Shown: positions 18,657 to 27,628 of the stretch, in pieces
Layout of the letters: the number at the start of each line of letters is the position of its first letter
Position numbering within the stretch: position 1 is the first letter of the stretch
Source: Bradyrhizobium sp. 199
Lineage (GTDB): Bacteria; Pseudomonadota; Alphaproteobacteria; Rhizobiales; Xanthobacteraceae
Length of the DNA: 64,000 nt
Assembly: GCF_023073355.1 (NCBI RefSeq)
Contig: NZ_JADPJI010000002.1
Coordinates: 186,001 to 250,000, forward strand
Direction of reading: 5' to 3'
Notes under the pieces: generated by a model
What the model saw: the letters and a program-made list of their open reading frames with translations, nothing else
What the model was told of the DNA's origin: nothing
Databases searched by the model: none
Made by a program: the position numbers and the translations under genes

Positions 18657-19082
18657 ATGGGCCATATCGATCCGACCAAGGAGATCTTCGCGCAATTCCG
18701 GGACAGCGACCGCCCCGGCCCGATCCAGATGCTCAATCTGGTGCGCCTGCGCAATGAAGCGGCCTATCCCGACGGCCGCAAGGCGAGCGGGGCGGAAGCC
18801 TACGCAGCCTATGGCCGCGAGAGCGGGCCGGTGTTCGAACGCCTTGGCGGCCGGATCGTCTGGCAGGGCAGGTTCGAACTGATGTTGATCGGCCCGCAGG
18901 ACGAACGCTGGGACCATTGCTTCATCGCCGAATATCCCAGCGTCGGAGCTTTCGTGGAGATGATCCGCGATCCCGTCTATCGCGAAGCCGTCAAGCACCG
19001 CCAGGCCGCGGTGGAGGATTCACGGCTGATCCGGCATGCGGTGCTGCCGGTCGGGAAGAATTTTGGGGAGATACCGACGTGA
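18657..19082 (+). CDS. DUF1330-like protein
   Basis: 141 residues with the dimeric alpha/beta-barrel pattern of DUF1330 proteins: PIQMLNLVRLRNEAAYPDGR, then EAYAAYGRESGPVFERLGGR and EYPSVGAFVEMIRDPVYR. No enzymatic residues can be named with confidence, and the biochemical role of the family is not settled. The ATG has GGGGA upstream. It is divergent from PBP1A, with 169 bp between the starts, and converges on the tandem binding-protein genes across a repeat. It stands alone, so context gives no function. Confidence 0.8.
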   Translation: MGHIDPTKEIFAQFRDSDRPGPIQMLNLVRLRNEAAYPDGRKASGAEAYAAYGRESGPVFERLGGRIVWQGRFELMLIGPQDERWDHCFIAEYPSVGAFVEMIRDPVYREAVKHRQAAVEDSRLIRHAVLPVGKNFGEIPT

Positions 19083-19106
19083 ATGCCGCTGCACGCTTAT
19101 CCCGCG

Positions 19107-19194
19107 GTCGTCGTGGCCGGGCTTGACCCGGCCATCCCCGACTTGCTCGGGCGCCCCAAGAACGTGGATGCCCGGGACAAGCCCGGGCATGACG
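19107..19194. repeat. Palindromic repeat with two strong hairpins
   Basis: GGCCGGG-5-CCCGGCC (19115-19133) and ATGCCCGGG-5-CCCGGGCAT (19168-19190), both perfect stems. It lies between convergent genes ending at 19082 and 19220 and could terminate both. This type differs from the GTCATTGCGA copies. Confidence 0.8.
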
Positions 19195-19219
19195 TCGTTG
19201 AGGCAGTTGTTTCCGAGAA

Positions 19220-20446
19220 CTAACCCGCCGGACCCGCGTCCTCCAGGATCGGGCCGAACAGCTCCCAGCGCTCGCCGTTGAACTTCATCATCTGAAGCTG
19301 CTTGTTGACGCGGTAGTCGGTCGGCGAGGTGTTGGCCTTGATGCCGGGCAGGGACAGGTCGAGCTCCACGTCCTTCAGGCTGGTGGCGACCTTCATGACG
19401 TTGTCGCGGGTTAGATCGTCGCCGCATTTCTGGAGCACGTAAGCCATCAACTGCGAGGTCGAGTAGCCGTAGCTGTTGAAGCTCGAATCCTTGTCGCCGT
19501 CCGGATAGTACTTGGCCATGAACTCGAAATATTTCTTCATGCCCGGATCATCCTTCCAGGTCGGATCGAGCGGATCCTTGCCGTAGTTGACGCTGATCAC
19601 GCCCTTGGACGCTTCGAGTCCTGCCGGCTTCATCACGGCGCCGACCGAAGTGGCGTTGATGTCGAGAATGTGCACGGGATGCCAGTCAAGCTCGGCGATC
19701 TTCTTGATCGCTTGCGCGGCTTGTTTCGGCGTCGTGGCGCTGAAGAACAGATCGGCGCCTGCCGACTTGATCTTGAGGATCTGCGAATCGATGGTGGGAT
19801 CGGAGACCTCGTAGGACGCTTCCGCAACGATCATGCTGGAGGCCTTGTCTCCAAGCCCGGCCTTGATGCCGTTCAGATAGTCTTTGCCAAGATCGTCGTT
19901 CTGGTAGAGGACTCCGACTTTGGCGTTCGGATGGTTCTTGATGACGTACTGGCCGTAGATGCGGCCTTCGACGAAGTAGTTGGGATTGAAGCCCATCGTC
20001 CATGGGAAGTTCTTTGGGTCTGTGAACTTCGAGGCCCCGGTGGCCGCGAACAGTTGCGGGACCTTCTTGGCGTTGAGATATTTCTGCACGGCAGCATTCG
20101 ACGGGGTGCCGAGCAGCTGGAAGGTGAGCAGCACCTCGTCGCTCTCGACGAGCTTGCGCACCTGCTCCACCGCCTTCGGCGGCGAATAGGCGTCGTCGTA
20201 CTGGATCAGGTTGATCTTGCGGCCATTGATGCCGCCCTGATCGTTGATCATCTTGAAGTAGGCGGCCTGGGTCTTGCCGATCGTGGCATAAGCGGAGGCG
20301 GGGCCGCTGAACGGGTTGGTCTGGCCGATCTTGATTTCGGTGTCCGACGCGCCGGGATCATATTTCTTCTGGGCATTGGCCGCCGAGACCGACAGCGCCA
20401 AAGCGAGCGCCGTGCCAGCGACCAGATGCAAAAATCCGTTCCTCAT
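19220..20446 (-). CDS. ABC transporter substrate-binding protein, LivK type (copy 2)
   Basis: 408 residues. A signal peptide (about 1-24, ending SAANA) is followed by the periplasmic-binding-protein type I fold, for example IKIGQTNPFSGPASAY and QYDDAYSPPKAVEQVRKLV. These proteins bind branched-chain amino acids or other small acids and amides for HAAT-type ABC importers. The ATG at 20446 has GAGG upstream; a TTG two codons earlier is less likely. It is a gap-free paralogue of the protein at 20714, upstream on the same strand, with matching length and large identical blocks. No permease or ATPase is encoded nearby, so both must work with a remote transporter. Confidence 0.88.
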   Translation of the reverse strand: MRNGFLHLVAGTALALALSVSAANAQKKYDPGASDTEIKIGQTNPFSGPASAYATIGKTQAAYFKMINDQGGINGRKINLIQYDDAYSPPKAVEQVRKLVESDEVLLTFQLLGTPSNAAVQKYLNAKKVPQLFAATGASKFTDPKNFPWTMGFNPNYFVEGRIYGQYVIKNHPNAKVGVLYQNDDLGKDYLNGIKAGLGDKASSMIVAEASYEVSDPTIDSQILKIKSAGADLFFSATTPKQAAQAIKKIAELDWHPVHILDINATSVGAVMKPAGLEASKGVISVNYGKDPLDPTWKDDPGMKKYFEFMAKYYPDGDKDSSFNSYGYSTSQLMAYVLQKCGDDLTRDNVMKVATSLKDVELDLSLPGIKANTSPTDYRVNKQLQMMKFNGERWELFGPILEDAGPAG

Positions 20447-20639
20447 TCGCAATTTCCTCGTTTGTTATCTCGATGATCTTTCCGTCGCCGCTGCGGCAAG
20501 CAGACGCCATCGCTGGGCGGGAGTGTGGCGGAGGCCTTGCTGCAACGCAAGATTACATGCTGGTCAAGGACGTGACTTTAGTCGAACCGATGCCGGGACT
20601 TTCAGACATGGTTGACGAGCCCGGCAACGTGCAAAGCAT

Positions 20640-20668
20640 GATGCTCCGCACCTCGGGTGCGGAGCATC
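20640..20668. terminator. Hairpin between the tandem binding-protein genes
   Basis: GATGCTCCGCACC, loop TCG, GGTGCGGAGCATC: a perfect 13-bp stem about 46 bp after the stop of the upstream copy. It may end that transcript or protect its 3' end. The remaining spacer to the next start shows nothing else. Confidence 0.55.
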
Positions 20669-20713
20669 CGTTATGCGCCTCTGCCTGTGCTGAGGCGAGG
20701 TATCCGGGTCGTG

Positions 20714-21940
20714 CTAGCCCGAGGGTCCGTTGTCCTCGATGATCGGTCCGAACAGCTCCCAGCGTTCGCCGTTGAACCGCATCATCTGCATCTGCTTGTT
20801 GACGCGGTAGTCGTTCGGCCCGGTGTTGATCTTGATGCCGGGCAGCGCAAAGCTCGGGGTGAAGTCCTTGATGTTGGCGACCTGCTTCATCACGTTCTCA
20901 CGCGACAGGTCGTCGCCGCACTGCTTCAGCACCTGCGTCAACAGCTCGGCGACCGAATAAGCATAGGTGTTGACCGTGTTGAGCTTGTCGCCTTCGGGGA
21001 AATACTTGTCCATGAAGGCGAAGAACGCTTTCACGCCCGGATCGTCCTTCCACTGCGGATCGCTCGGCTCCTTGCCGTATTGGGTCGAGATGATGCCTTT
21101 GGAGATGTCGAGGCCGGCCGGCTTCAGCGTCGCCGAGATCGGGCTCGCATTGATGTCGAGGATGTGCACCGGGTTCCAGCCGAGCTCGGCCACCTTCTTG
21201 ATGGCTTGCGCCGCGAACTTCGGCGTCGAGGCATCGTAGAAGAGATCGGCGCCCAGCGACTTCAGCTTGACAACCTGCGAGTCCACGGTCGGATCGGTGA
21301 CCTCGTAGGACACCTCGCCGACGATCATGCTGGGGGCCTTGTCGCCGAGGCCGCTCTTGAGTCCGGCGAGATAGTCGCGGCCCATGTCGTCGTTCTGGTA
21401 GAGCACGCCGATTTTGGCATTCGGATGCTCCTTGAGAATGTACTTGGCGTAGATCCGTCCCTCGGACACGTAGTTGGGATTATAGGCGATGGTCCATGGA
21501 TAGTTTTGCGGATCGTTGAAGCGCGCCGCGCCGGTGGATGCCAGCAGCTGCGGGATCTTCTTTCCGTTGAGATATTTCTGCACGGCGGCGTTGGCGGCCG
21601 TGCCGATGATCTGGAACGTGAACAGCACCTCGTCGCCTTCGACGAGCTTGCGCACCTGCTCCACCGTCTTCGGTGGCGAATAGGCGTCGTCATATTGGAT
21701 CAGATTGATCTTGCGGCCGTTGATGCCGCCCTGATCGTTGATCATCTTGAAATAGGCGGCCTGGGTCTTGCCGATATTGGCATAGACGGAGTAGGGGCCG
21801 GAGAACGGCACGGTCTGGCCGATCTTGATCTCGGTGTCGCTCGCCCCGGTGTCGTATTTCTTCTGGGCGAGGGCGTGGCTGGCGGAGAACGCGAAGGCGA
21901 GCGCCGCCGTAGCGGCTATGAAGGCTCTGCGATTGCTCAT
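20714..21940 (-). CDS. ABC transporter substrate-binding protein, LivK type (copy 1)
   Basis: 408 residues, signal peptide to about residue 26 (ASHALA), then the same fold as its neighbour (IKIGQTVPFSGPYSVYANIG, DYRVNKQMQMMRFNGERWEL). By eye most positions are shared with the copy at 19220, and no gap is needed to align them. Differences cluster around the presumed ligand-cleft loops (for example TFQLLGTPSN versus TFQIIGTAAN), so ligand preference may have diverged. GGAGGAAC lies upstream of the ATG. A tandem duplication of a solute-binding gene without transport partners is the simplest reading. Confidence 0.88.
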   Translation of the reverse strand: MSNRRAFIAATAALAFAFSASHALAQKKYDTGASDTEIKIGQTVPFSGPYSVYANIGKTQAAYFKMINDQGGINGRKINLIQYDDAYSPPKTVEQVRKLVEGDEVLFTFQIIGTAANAAVQKYLNGKKIPQLLASTGAARFNDPQNYPWTIAYNPNYVSEGRIYAKYILKEHPNAKIGVLYQNDDMGRDYLAGLKSGLGDKAPSMIVGEVSYEVTDPTVDSQVVKLKSLGADLFYDASTPKFAAQAIKKVAELGWNPVHILDINASPISATLKPAGLDISKGIISTQYGKEPSDPQWKDDPGVKAFFAFMDKYFPEGDKLNTVNTYAYSVAELLTQVLKQCGDDLSRENVMKQVANIKDFTPSFALPGIKINTGPNDYRVNKQMQMMRFNGERWELFGPIIEDNGPSG

Positions 21941-22084
21941 GTGGGTTGTTCCTCCTGACGGAATTTTCGGCCGACGGTCTTTTTCCGTTGATTGCAACGG
22001 TCGCCATCGCTGTCGAAGATTGTGGAGGAAGCTTCGCCACCGCGCAAGGATCGCAGCGCTGCGCCCTAGCGTCTCAGGCTAAAG

Positions 22085-22447
22085 CTAGGCGAGGAACAAG
22101 GCAGCCAGCGCGACCGCAGCCGGCAGCGCCTGCACCATCAGGATTCGGCTGCTGACGGTCGCGGCGCCATAGGCGCCGGCCACGATCACGCAAAGCAGGA
22201 AGAACGCCTTGATCTGGAACGCGAAGGCCGGGTTGCCGTGGACGAGACCCCAGATCAGGCCGGCGGCGAGGAAGCCGTTATAAAGGCCCTGATTGGCAGC
22301 CAGCACCTTCGTGATCTCGGCCTTCTCCGGCGTGTTGCGGAAGACCTTCATGCCGAACGGCTTGTCCCAGAGAAACATCTCCAGGATCAGAAAGAAGACG
22401 TGCAGCGCGGCGACCAGCGCCACCAGGATATTGGCGATCAGGATCAA
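22085..22447 (-). CDS. DUF1304 membrane protein
   Basis: 120 residues with four predicted hydrophobic segments. Conserved features include ILVALVAALHVFFLILEMFL, the loop FRNTPEKAEITKVLAANQGL and a short C-terminal helix. Members are small inner-membrane proteins without a proven role. The start is probably a TTG at 22447, because GGGGGAG lies 6 nt before it and the protein then begins in the usual place just before the first helix. Upstream ATGs at 22492 and 22501 and a far TTG at 22531 give a longer, unsupported N-terminus. It is divergent from ogt, whose start is 93 bp away. Confidence 0.78.
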   Translation of the reverse strand: MILIANILVALVAALHVFFLILEMFLWDKPFGMKVFRNTPEKAEITKVLAANQGLYNGFLAAGLIWGLVHGNPAFAFQIKAFFLLCVIVAGAYGAATVSSRILMVQALPAAVALAALFLA

Positions 22448-22540
22448 AGTCAGCTCCCCCAGAAGCGTCAGCTTTCGGGTGGACGGTAGCATGACCGGCA
22501 TGGCAAGTGCGATGGGCGTGTTTCGATGCAATGGTGCCCA

Positions 22541-23071
22541 ATGGCCAGCCGATCAACCAAACTCTCTGTCCGCTTCGGCCTCGATCGCCTGACGACGCCG
22601 ATCGGAATCGCGTTGCTCGTCACCGACGCCGAGGGTGCGCTGCGCGCACTCGACTGGAACGATTACGAGCACCGCATGCGCGCGCTCCTGCGCCTGCACC
22701 ACGGCGCCGTCGATCTGAGCGACCAGCCTGCGCCCGCGACCATGCGGACGGCGCTGTCGGGCTATTTTGAAGGCGATCTCGGTCAGCTCTCGAGCATCGC
22801 ATGGCGCATCGCCGGCACGCCCTTCCAGCAGAAGGTCTGGACTGCGCTTGCGCAAATCCCTGCGGGCACCACCATGAGCTATGGTGCCCTCGCCGCAAGG
22901 ATCGACACGCCAAAAGCCATTCGCGCCGTCGGCCATGCCAACGGTTCCAACCCGATCAGCGTGGTGCTGCCGTGCCATCGGCTGATCGGCGCCGACGGCT
23001 CGCTGGTGAAATATGGCGGCGGCCTCGAGCGCAAGCGCTGGCTGCTGCGGCACGAGGGGGTGGAGGTCTAA
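22541..23071 (+). CDS. ogt: Methylated-DNA--protein-cysteine methyltransferase (Ogt)
   Basis: 176 residues. The DNA-binding and active-site domain has GTPFQQKVW (92-100), IPAGTTMSYGALA, the Arg-finger region PKAIRAVGHANGSNP and the acceptor Cys145 in PCHR (144-147). It removes O6-alkylguanine and O4-alkylthymine by a suicidal transfer of the alkyl group to Cys145. There is no Ada-type N-terminal domain. The ATG at 22541 gives the normal length. It is a single gene, convergent with the NTF2-like gene 40 bp downstream. No Ada box was seen. Confidence 0.92.
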   Translation: MASRSTKLSVRFGLDRLTTPIGIALLVTDAEGALRALDWNDYEHRMRALLRLHHGAVDLSDQPAPATMRTALSGYFEGDLGQLSSIAWRIAGTPFQQKVWTALAQIPAGTTMSYGALAARIDTPKAIRAVGHANGSNPISVVLPCHRLIGADGSLVKYGGGLERKRWLLRHEGVEV

Positions 23072-23111
23072 GAGCCGGTTTGAGGACGTGGGAGCGATAA
23101 GGAGCCGGGCT

Positions 23112-23537
23112 TCACGGTCGTGCCCTGCGACCCTTCAGTCGCACTCCCTCTGCTGCAAGCGAATCCGTCAGATTTTCTGACGTCATCACTTTCTGCACGA
23201 TCTTCCAGCTCCCATTCACCTTCAGGCATGACAAAAGGTCGGTGAAGCAACGCGGCGGAATTTGCAATCTCACCTTCAACAGCGCGAGCTCTCGATCAAA
23301 GTCGATTGAGAGGATCCGATCATCCCGCTCGAAGCCCTGTTGCTTCGGAGCTTTCATTTTGCGAGCCGCTGCCAGCCAGGTTGCAATCGGCGTCACGCCC
23401 ACGGTACCGTCCTCGGCGACCTTGGTCACGGAACTCATGGGGTGAAATATGGATGCAAACTTCTCGGCATCCATTTCATAGGCCGCATCGAAATAGGTCT
23501 GCGCAAGGGAGCGCAGGGCGGAAAGGTCCGTATCCAT
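23112..23537 (-). CDS. NTF2-like protein (lumazine-binding-like), copy A
   Basis: 141 residues of the SnoaL/NTF2-like fold. SLAQTYFDAAYEMDAEKF, then IFHPMSSVTKV and the C-terminal VRLQIPPRCFTDLLSCLKV and WKIVQKVM segments are seen. The family binds small hydrophobic ligands in a cone-shaped pocket; function here is unknown. The ATG at 23537 is chosen because GAGG lies 6 nt upstream, overlapping an alternative ATG at 23543. It is divergent from a LysR regulator, and the pair has visibly more A/T and rarer codons than the flanking genes. It is a distant paralogue of the protein at 53268. Confidence 0.75.
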   Translation of the reverse strand: MDTDLSALRSLAQTYFDAAYEMDAEKFASIFHPMSSVTKVAEDGTVGVTPIATWLAAARKMKAPKQQGFERDDRILSIDFDRELALLKVRLQIPPRCFTDLLSCLKVNGSWKIVQKVMTSENLTDSLAAEGVRLKGRRARP

Positions 23538-23722
23538 CGTCATCCTCAAAGCTGTTGCACCGAACTCAATCAAGCGGATCGGCCAACTGTGCCGCGCTTC
23601 AACCTGTCTCACGTTCGGGAATTACTGCAGGTCATTTCCCTGCTCGCAAAGACCTACGGCAAAGCGGCTTATGAGACCAGACGTCTTGCATGGCATGGGC
23701 TCGTGAGCGATATTCATGAACG

Positions 23723-24637
23723 ATGACAAACGAGATGAACGAACTCGCTGCATTTGCAGTCGTTGCCAATGAACGAAGCTTTACGCGCGCTGCGGTAAAG
23801 CTGGGTGTATCTCAGTCGGCCTTGAGCCACACGATCCGGAAGCTCGAGCAGCGGCTCGAGCTGAAGCTGCTCGCTCGAACAACCAAAAGCGTTGCGCCAA
23901 CCGCTGCGGGGGCAGCTCTTCTGGGAGACTTGTCGCCGGCACTTGAGCAAATCCGTCATGCGATCGACAAAGTCCGAAGCGTTCGGCACCGACCCGCAGG
24001 TCGCCTTCGAATTGTAATGTCACGATCGGCAGCCGTGATGGTATTGTTGCCGCGGCTGAGAGCTTTCGCAGAGGCCTACCCTGACATCGTTCTGGACGTT
24101 GTCACCGTTACCGGACCCGTGGACCTTGTTGCGGGCGAGTTCGATGCCGGTATTCAGCTTGGCGAGTACATTCAAAAGGACATGATCGCGGTTCGTGTCA
24201 CGCCCGAACTGCGATTGGCGGTCGTTGGGTCGCCACGCTACTTCGCTTCACGAGGCATCCCCCAAAAGCCAAAGGACCTCAGCGATCATCGGTGCATCAC
24301 CCTGCGGCTTGCGGGTGGTCCATATCGGTGGGAGTTTGAGCAGGGACGAAAGTCGGTCACGATCAACGTGAACGGCCCGCTCATCATTGACGATACTCAC
24401 CTGGTAATTCAGGCGGCGCTCGCTGGAGTTGGTATAGGACTCGCTTATGAAGAGCAGGTCGCCGAACATGTTGCGAAGCGCCGCCTTGTTCGGGTGCTGG
24501 AGGACTGGACTCCGCCAATTCCCGGCTTCTTCATGTACTATCCAAGCCGTCAGCATCAACCAGCCGCGCTGTCGGCACTGGTGAACGGGCTACGATTGTC
24601 TAAACAAAAGCCGCCGCGATGTTTCAACCCGAAATGA
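23723..24637 (+). CDS. LysR-family transcriptional regulator
   Basis: 304 residues. The N-terminal helix-turn-helix (about 4-62) contains FTRAAVKLGVSQSALSHTIR, and LARTTKSVAPTAAG leads into the linker. The effector domain starts near 90 with RPAGRLRIVMSRSAA. It resembles the CrgA/DsdC-like group that acts on small-molecule catabolism. It is divergent from the NTF2-like gene, with 185 bp between the starts, and probably regulates it. Codon choice is less GC-biased than in glnD or ogt, suggesting acquisition from elsewhere. It ends 10 bp from the glnD stop on the other strand. Confidence 0.9.
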   Translation: MTNEMNELAAFAVVANERSFTRAAVKLGVSQSALSHTIRKLEQRLELKLLARTTKSVAPTAAGAALLGDLSPALEQIRHAIDKVRSVRHRPAGRLRIVMSRSAAVMVLLPRLRAFAEAYPDIVLDVVTVTGPVDLVAGEFDAGIQLGEYIQKDMIAVRVTPELRLAVVGSPRYFASRGIPQKPKDLSDHRCITLRLAGGPYRWEFEQGRKSVTINVNGPLIIDDTHLVIQAALAGVGIGLAYEEQVAEHVAKRRLVRVLEDWTPPIPGFFMYYPSRQHQPAALSALVNGLRLSKQKPPRCFNPK

Positions 24638-24647
24638 CGAGTGAAAG

Positions 24648-27440
24648 TCACGCCACAGGCTGAACCGCCTTGTCGCCGGCCATCACATGGGTCAGCGCGC
24701 TCTTGATCGCGGCCTGCCGGGTCGGCGCGTTGATCTGTGCACCAAGGAGGTCGGTGACGTAGAACACGTCGCGGGCGCGCTCGCCGAAGGTCGCGACATG
24801 GGCCGAGGCGATGTTGAGGTTGAGCTTCGAGATTGCGGTGGTCAGCTCATAGAGCAGGCCGGGGCGATCGAGGCCGGAGACTTCGATCACCGTGTAGCGG
24901 TCGGACCATTGGTTGTTGATGGTTACTTCCGGCTCGATCACGAAGGGCCGGGCCTTGCTGCGCACGGTGCGCCGCGCCACCACTTCGGGCAGGCGCAGCT
25001 TGCCTTCGAGTACGTCCTCGATCATCTCGCCGATGCGCGTGGCGCGCCGGCCCTCGTCCTCGTCCCGGTCGTATTCCCGGGAGATCGAGATCGTGTCGAG
25101 CGCGCGGCCGTCGGTCGTGGTGTAGATCTGGGCGTCGACGATGTTGGCGCCGGCTGAGGCGCAGGCTCCGGCGATGATCGACAGCAGCCAGGGATGGTCG
25201 GCGGCGAAGATCGTGAGCTCGGTGACGCCGCGCACCTCGTCGAAACCGACATTGATCGCAAGCTTGTGGCCGGCCTGTTCGCTGGAGCGGACGAAGCGGG
25301 CGTGGCGGATCTTGCGCGGCAGCTCGACCTTGAGCCAATAGGCCGGATAGTGCCGGCCGATATAGGCATCGAGCTCGTCCTCCGGCCATTCGGCGAAGGC
25401 CATGCGGAATTCGGCATAGGCAGCCGCGAGGCGTTTGCCGCGGTCGACCTCCGAGAAGCCGCCGGTCAGCACCGGCTCGGTCTCGTAGTAAAGCGAGCGC
25501 AGCAGCTGCGCCTTCCAGCCGTTCCATACGCCGGGCCCGACGCCGCGGATGTCGGCGGTGGTCAGGATCGTCAGCAGCTTCATCTGCTCGACCGACTGCA
25601 CCACGGCGGCGAAATTCTCGATGGTCTTGCGGTCCGAGAGATCGCGCGACTGCGCAACCGTGGACATCGTCAGGTGCTCTTCGATCAGCCAGGCGATGAG
25701 CTCGGTATCGGCCGGGCTGAAGCCGAGCCTCGGGCACAGCCGCCGCGCCACCTTGGCGCCGGCGATCGAGTGATCCTCCGGGCGGCCCTTGGCGACGTCG
25801 TGCAGGAGCGTGGCGATGTAGAGCACGGCGCGGTGCTCGGGCCGGGATTTGCGCATGAGGTCGCTGGCGAGCGCGAACTCCTCGACGGCGCCGCGCTCGA
25901 TGTCCTGCAGGAAGCCGATGCAGCGGATCAGATGCTCGTCAACGGTGTAGTGATGATACATGTTGAACTGCATCATCGACACGATCTTGCCGAAGGCGCG
26001 GATGAAATGGCCGAGCACGCCGGTCTCGTTCATTCGCCGCAGCACGATCTCCGCATTGTCGGAGGTCAGGATCTCCATGAACAGCCGGTTGGCCTCGGGA
26101 TTTTCGCGAAGCTGCGCGTTGATCAGACCCAGCGACCGCGTCACGCCGCGCATCGCATCCGGATGGAAGGCAAGGTTGTTCTTCTGTGCCAGGCGAAAGA
26201 TACGGATCAGATTGACCGGATCGTGCTTGAACACGTCGGGTGCTGCGACGTTGATGCGGTTGTTGTCGACGATGAAGTCGTCGCTGTCGGGGACGCGCCG
26301 CTTCACCGCGGTGCTCGGCCGTAGCCGCGCCATCATCCGGCTGAGGACCGGTGCGGGCTTGGCCTGCTGGTCCTCAAGCTTGGCGCAGAGGATGGCGGTA
26401 AGATTTCCGACCTCCTTGGCGACCAGGAAGTAGTGCTTCATGAAGCGCTCGACGTCCTGCATGCCGGGATGCGAGGTGTAGCCAAGCCGCACCGCGATCT
26501 CGCGCTGGAGGTCGAAAGAGAGGCGCTCTTCGGCGCGGCCGGAGTGGAAGTGCAGATTGCAGCGCACCGACCACAGGAAGTCGGCGCAGCGGCGGAAGCT
26601 GCGGTATTCCTGCGCGTCGAACACGCCGCGCTCGACCAGTTCACTGGTGTCGCGCACGCGGTAGACGTATTTGGCGATCCAGAACAGCGTGTGCAGGTCG
26701 CGCAAGGCCCCCTTGCCGTCTTTGACGTTGGGCTCGACCAGGTAGCGCGACTGGCCGCCGCGGCGATGCCGCTCCTCGCGCTCGGCGAGCTTCGCTGTGA
26801 CGAATTCCGATGCGGTGCCCTGCACCACCTCCTTGTCGAATCGCGCGACCAGCTCGTCATAGAGCGGCTTGTCGCCGGTAAGGAAGCGCGTCTCCAGGAT
26901 CGCGGTGCGGATGGTCATGTCGCCGCGCGCCTGCCGGATCGACTCGTCGACCGAGCGCGTGGCGTGACCGACCTTCAGCCCCATATCCCAGAGGCAATAG
27001 AGAATGGCTTCGGCGACCTGCTCGCCCCAGGCGGTCTGCTTATAGGGCAGGATGAACAGGAGATCGATGTCGGATTCGGGCGCCATGAGACCGCGGCCAT
27101 AGCCGCCGGTCGCGACCACCGCCATGCGCTCGGCGCCACTCCGGATCGGCGAGCGGTAAAGATGGCGGGTCGCCGCTGAATACAGAATCCGGATGATCTC
27201 GTCCTGGACGTGACAGAGCCGCTCGGCGCAGTGACGGCCGTGGCGATCCTTTAAAAGGATTTCCTGTGCCGCGGCGCGCGCCGCAATCAGCTCGCCCTTG
27301 AGCAATTGCGCCATGGCGGTGCGGAACGCGTCTTCGCGTCCCTGATGCCTTTCGGCAAGCGCATCGACCGCGGCGGTGATCCGCACTGTGTCGAAACGAT
27401 CGTCCACCTCGGCCTTGTGCTCTGTCGCAACGCTGTCCAT
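24648..27440 (-). CDS. glnD: Bifunctional uridylyltransferase/uridylyl-removing enzyme GlnD
   Basis: 930 residues. The nucleotidyltransferase site has GGYGRG (112-117) and the ESDIDLLF metal-binding Asp pair (near 124-126). The HD-domain motif ATLLHDVAKGRPEDHS follows, then two C-terminal ACT domains, where glutamine is sensed. GlnD uridylylates and de-uridylylates PII proteins (GlnB/GlnK), coupling glutamine level to nitrogen regulation and, in rhizobia, to nitrogen metabolism in general. Length and domain order are normal. It is transcribed divergently from the SsuA-like ABC operon, with 188 bp between the starts. No sigma-54 site was recognised. Confidence 0.97.
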   Translation of the reverse strand: MDSVATEHKAEVDDRFDTVRITAAVDALAERHQGREDAFRTAMAQLLKGELIAARAAAQEILLKDRHGRHCAERLCHVQDEIIRILYSAATRHLYRSPIRSGAERMAVVATGGYGRGLMAPESDIDLLFILPYKQTAWGEQVAEAILYCLWDMGLKVGHATRSVDESIRQARGDMTIRTAILETRFLTGDKPLYDELVARFDKEVVQGTASEFVTAKLAEREERHRRGGQSRYLVEPNVKDGKGALRDLHTLFWIAKYVYRVRDTSELVERGVFDAQEYRSFRRCADFLWSVRCNLHFHSGRAEERLSFDLQREIAVRLGYTSHPGMQDVERFMKHYFLVAKEVGNLTAILCAKLEDQQAKPAPVLSRMMARLRPSTAVKRRVPDSDDFIVDNNRINVAAPDVFKHDPVNLIRIFRLAQKNNLAFHPDAMRGVTRSLGLINAQLRENPEANRLFMEILTSDNAEIVLRRMNETGVLGHFIRAFGKIVSMMQFNMYHHYTVDEHLIRCIGFLQDIERGAVEEFALASDLMRKSRPEHRAVLYIATLLHDVAKGRPEDHSIAGAKVARRLCPRLGFSPADTELIAWLIEEHLTMSTVAQSRDLSDRKTIENFAAVVQSVEQMKLLTILTTADIRGVGPGVWNGWKAQLLRSLYYETEPVLTGGFSEVDRGKRLAAAYAEFRMAFAEWPEDELDAYIGRHYPAYWLKVELPRKIRHARFVRSSEQAGHKLAINVGFDEVRGVTELTIFAADHPWLLSIIAGACASAGANIVDAQIYTTTDGRALDTISISREYDRDEDEGRRATRIGEMIEDVLEGKLRLPEVVARRTVRSKARPFVIEPEVTINNQWSDRYTVIEVSGLDRPGLLYELTTAISKLNLNIASAHVATFGERARDVFYVTDLLGAQINAPTRQAAIKSALTHVMAGDKAVQPVA

Positions 27441-27590
27441 GCCTCACCGGATATAAGAGGTGACAGGCGCTGTCACCCGCCATTCTCTGGCAATAGTCAT
27501 TCCATGCTGGAAAGCTTCGGTTTTGGGCAAACCTCTTCTCGGCCGGTGCGCCTTCAAGGGGCGGATTTTCTTGTTGATTTCTAGATGTAA

Positions 27591-27609
27591 CTCATTGAAA
27601 GACAATGAG
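27591..27609. promoter_or_regulatory. Inverted repeat CTCATTG-5-CAATGAG before the ABC operon
   Basis: Perfect 7-bp arms at 27591-27597 and 27603-27609, ending 19 bp before the binding-protein ATG and overlapping its likely 5' untranslated region. It could be an operator for the ABC operon or a hairpin in its leader. No regulator gene is adjacent. Confidence 0.4.
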
Positions 27610-27628
27610 GTTTTGAAGGAGGCTGGGC

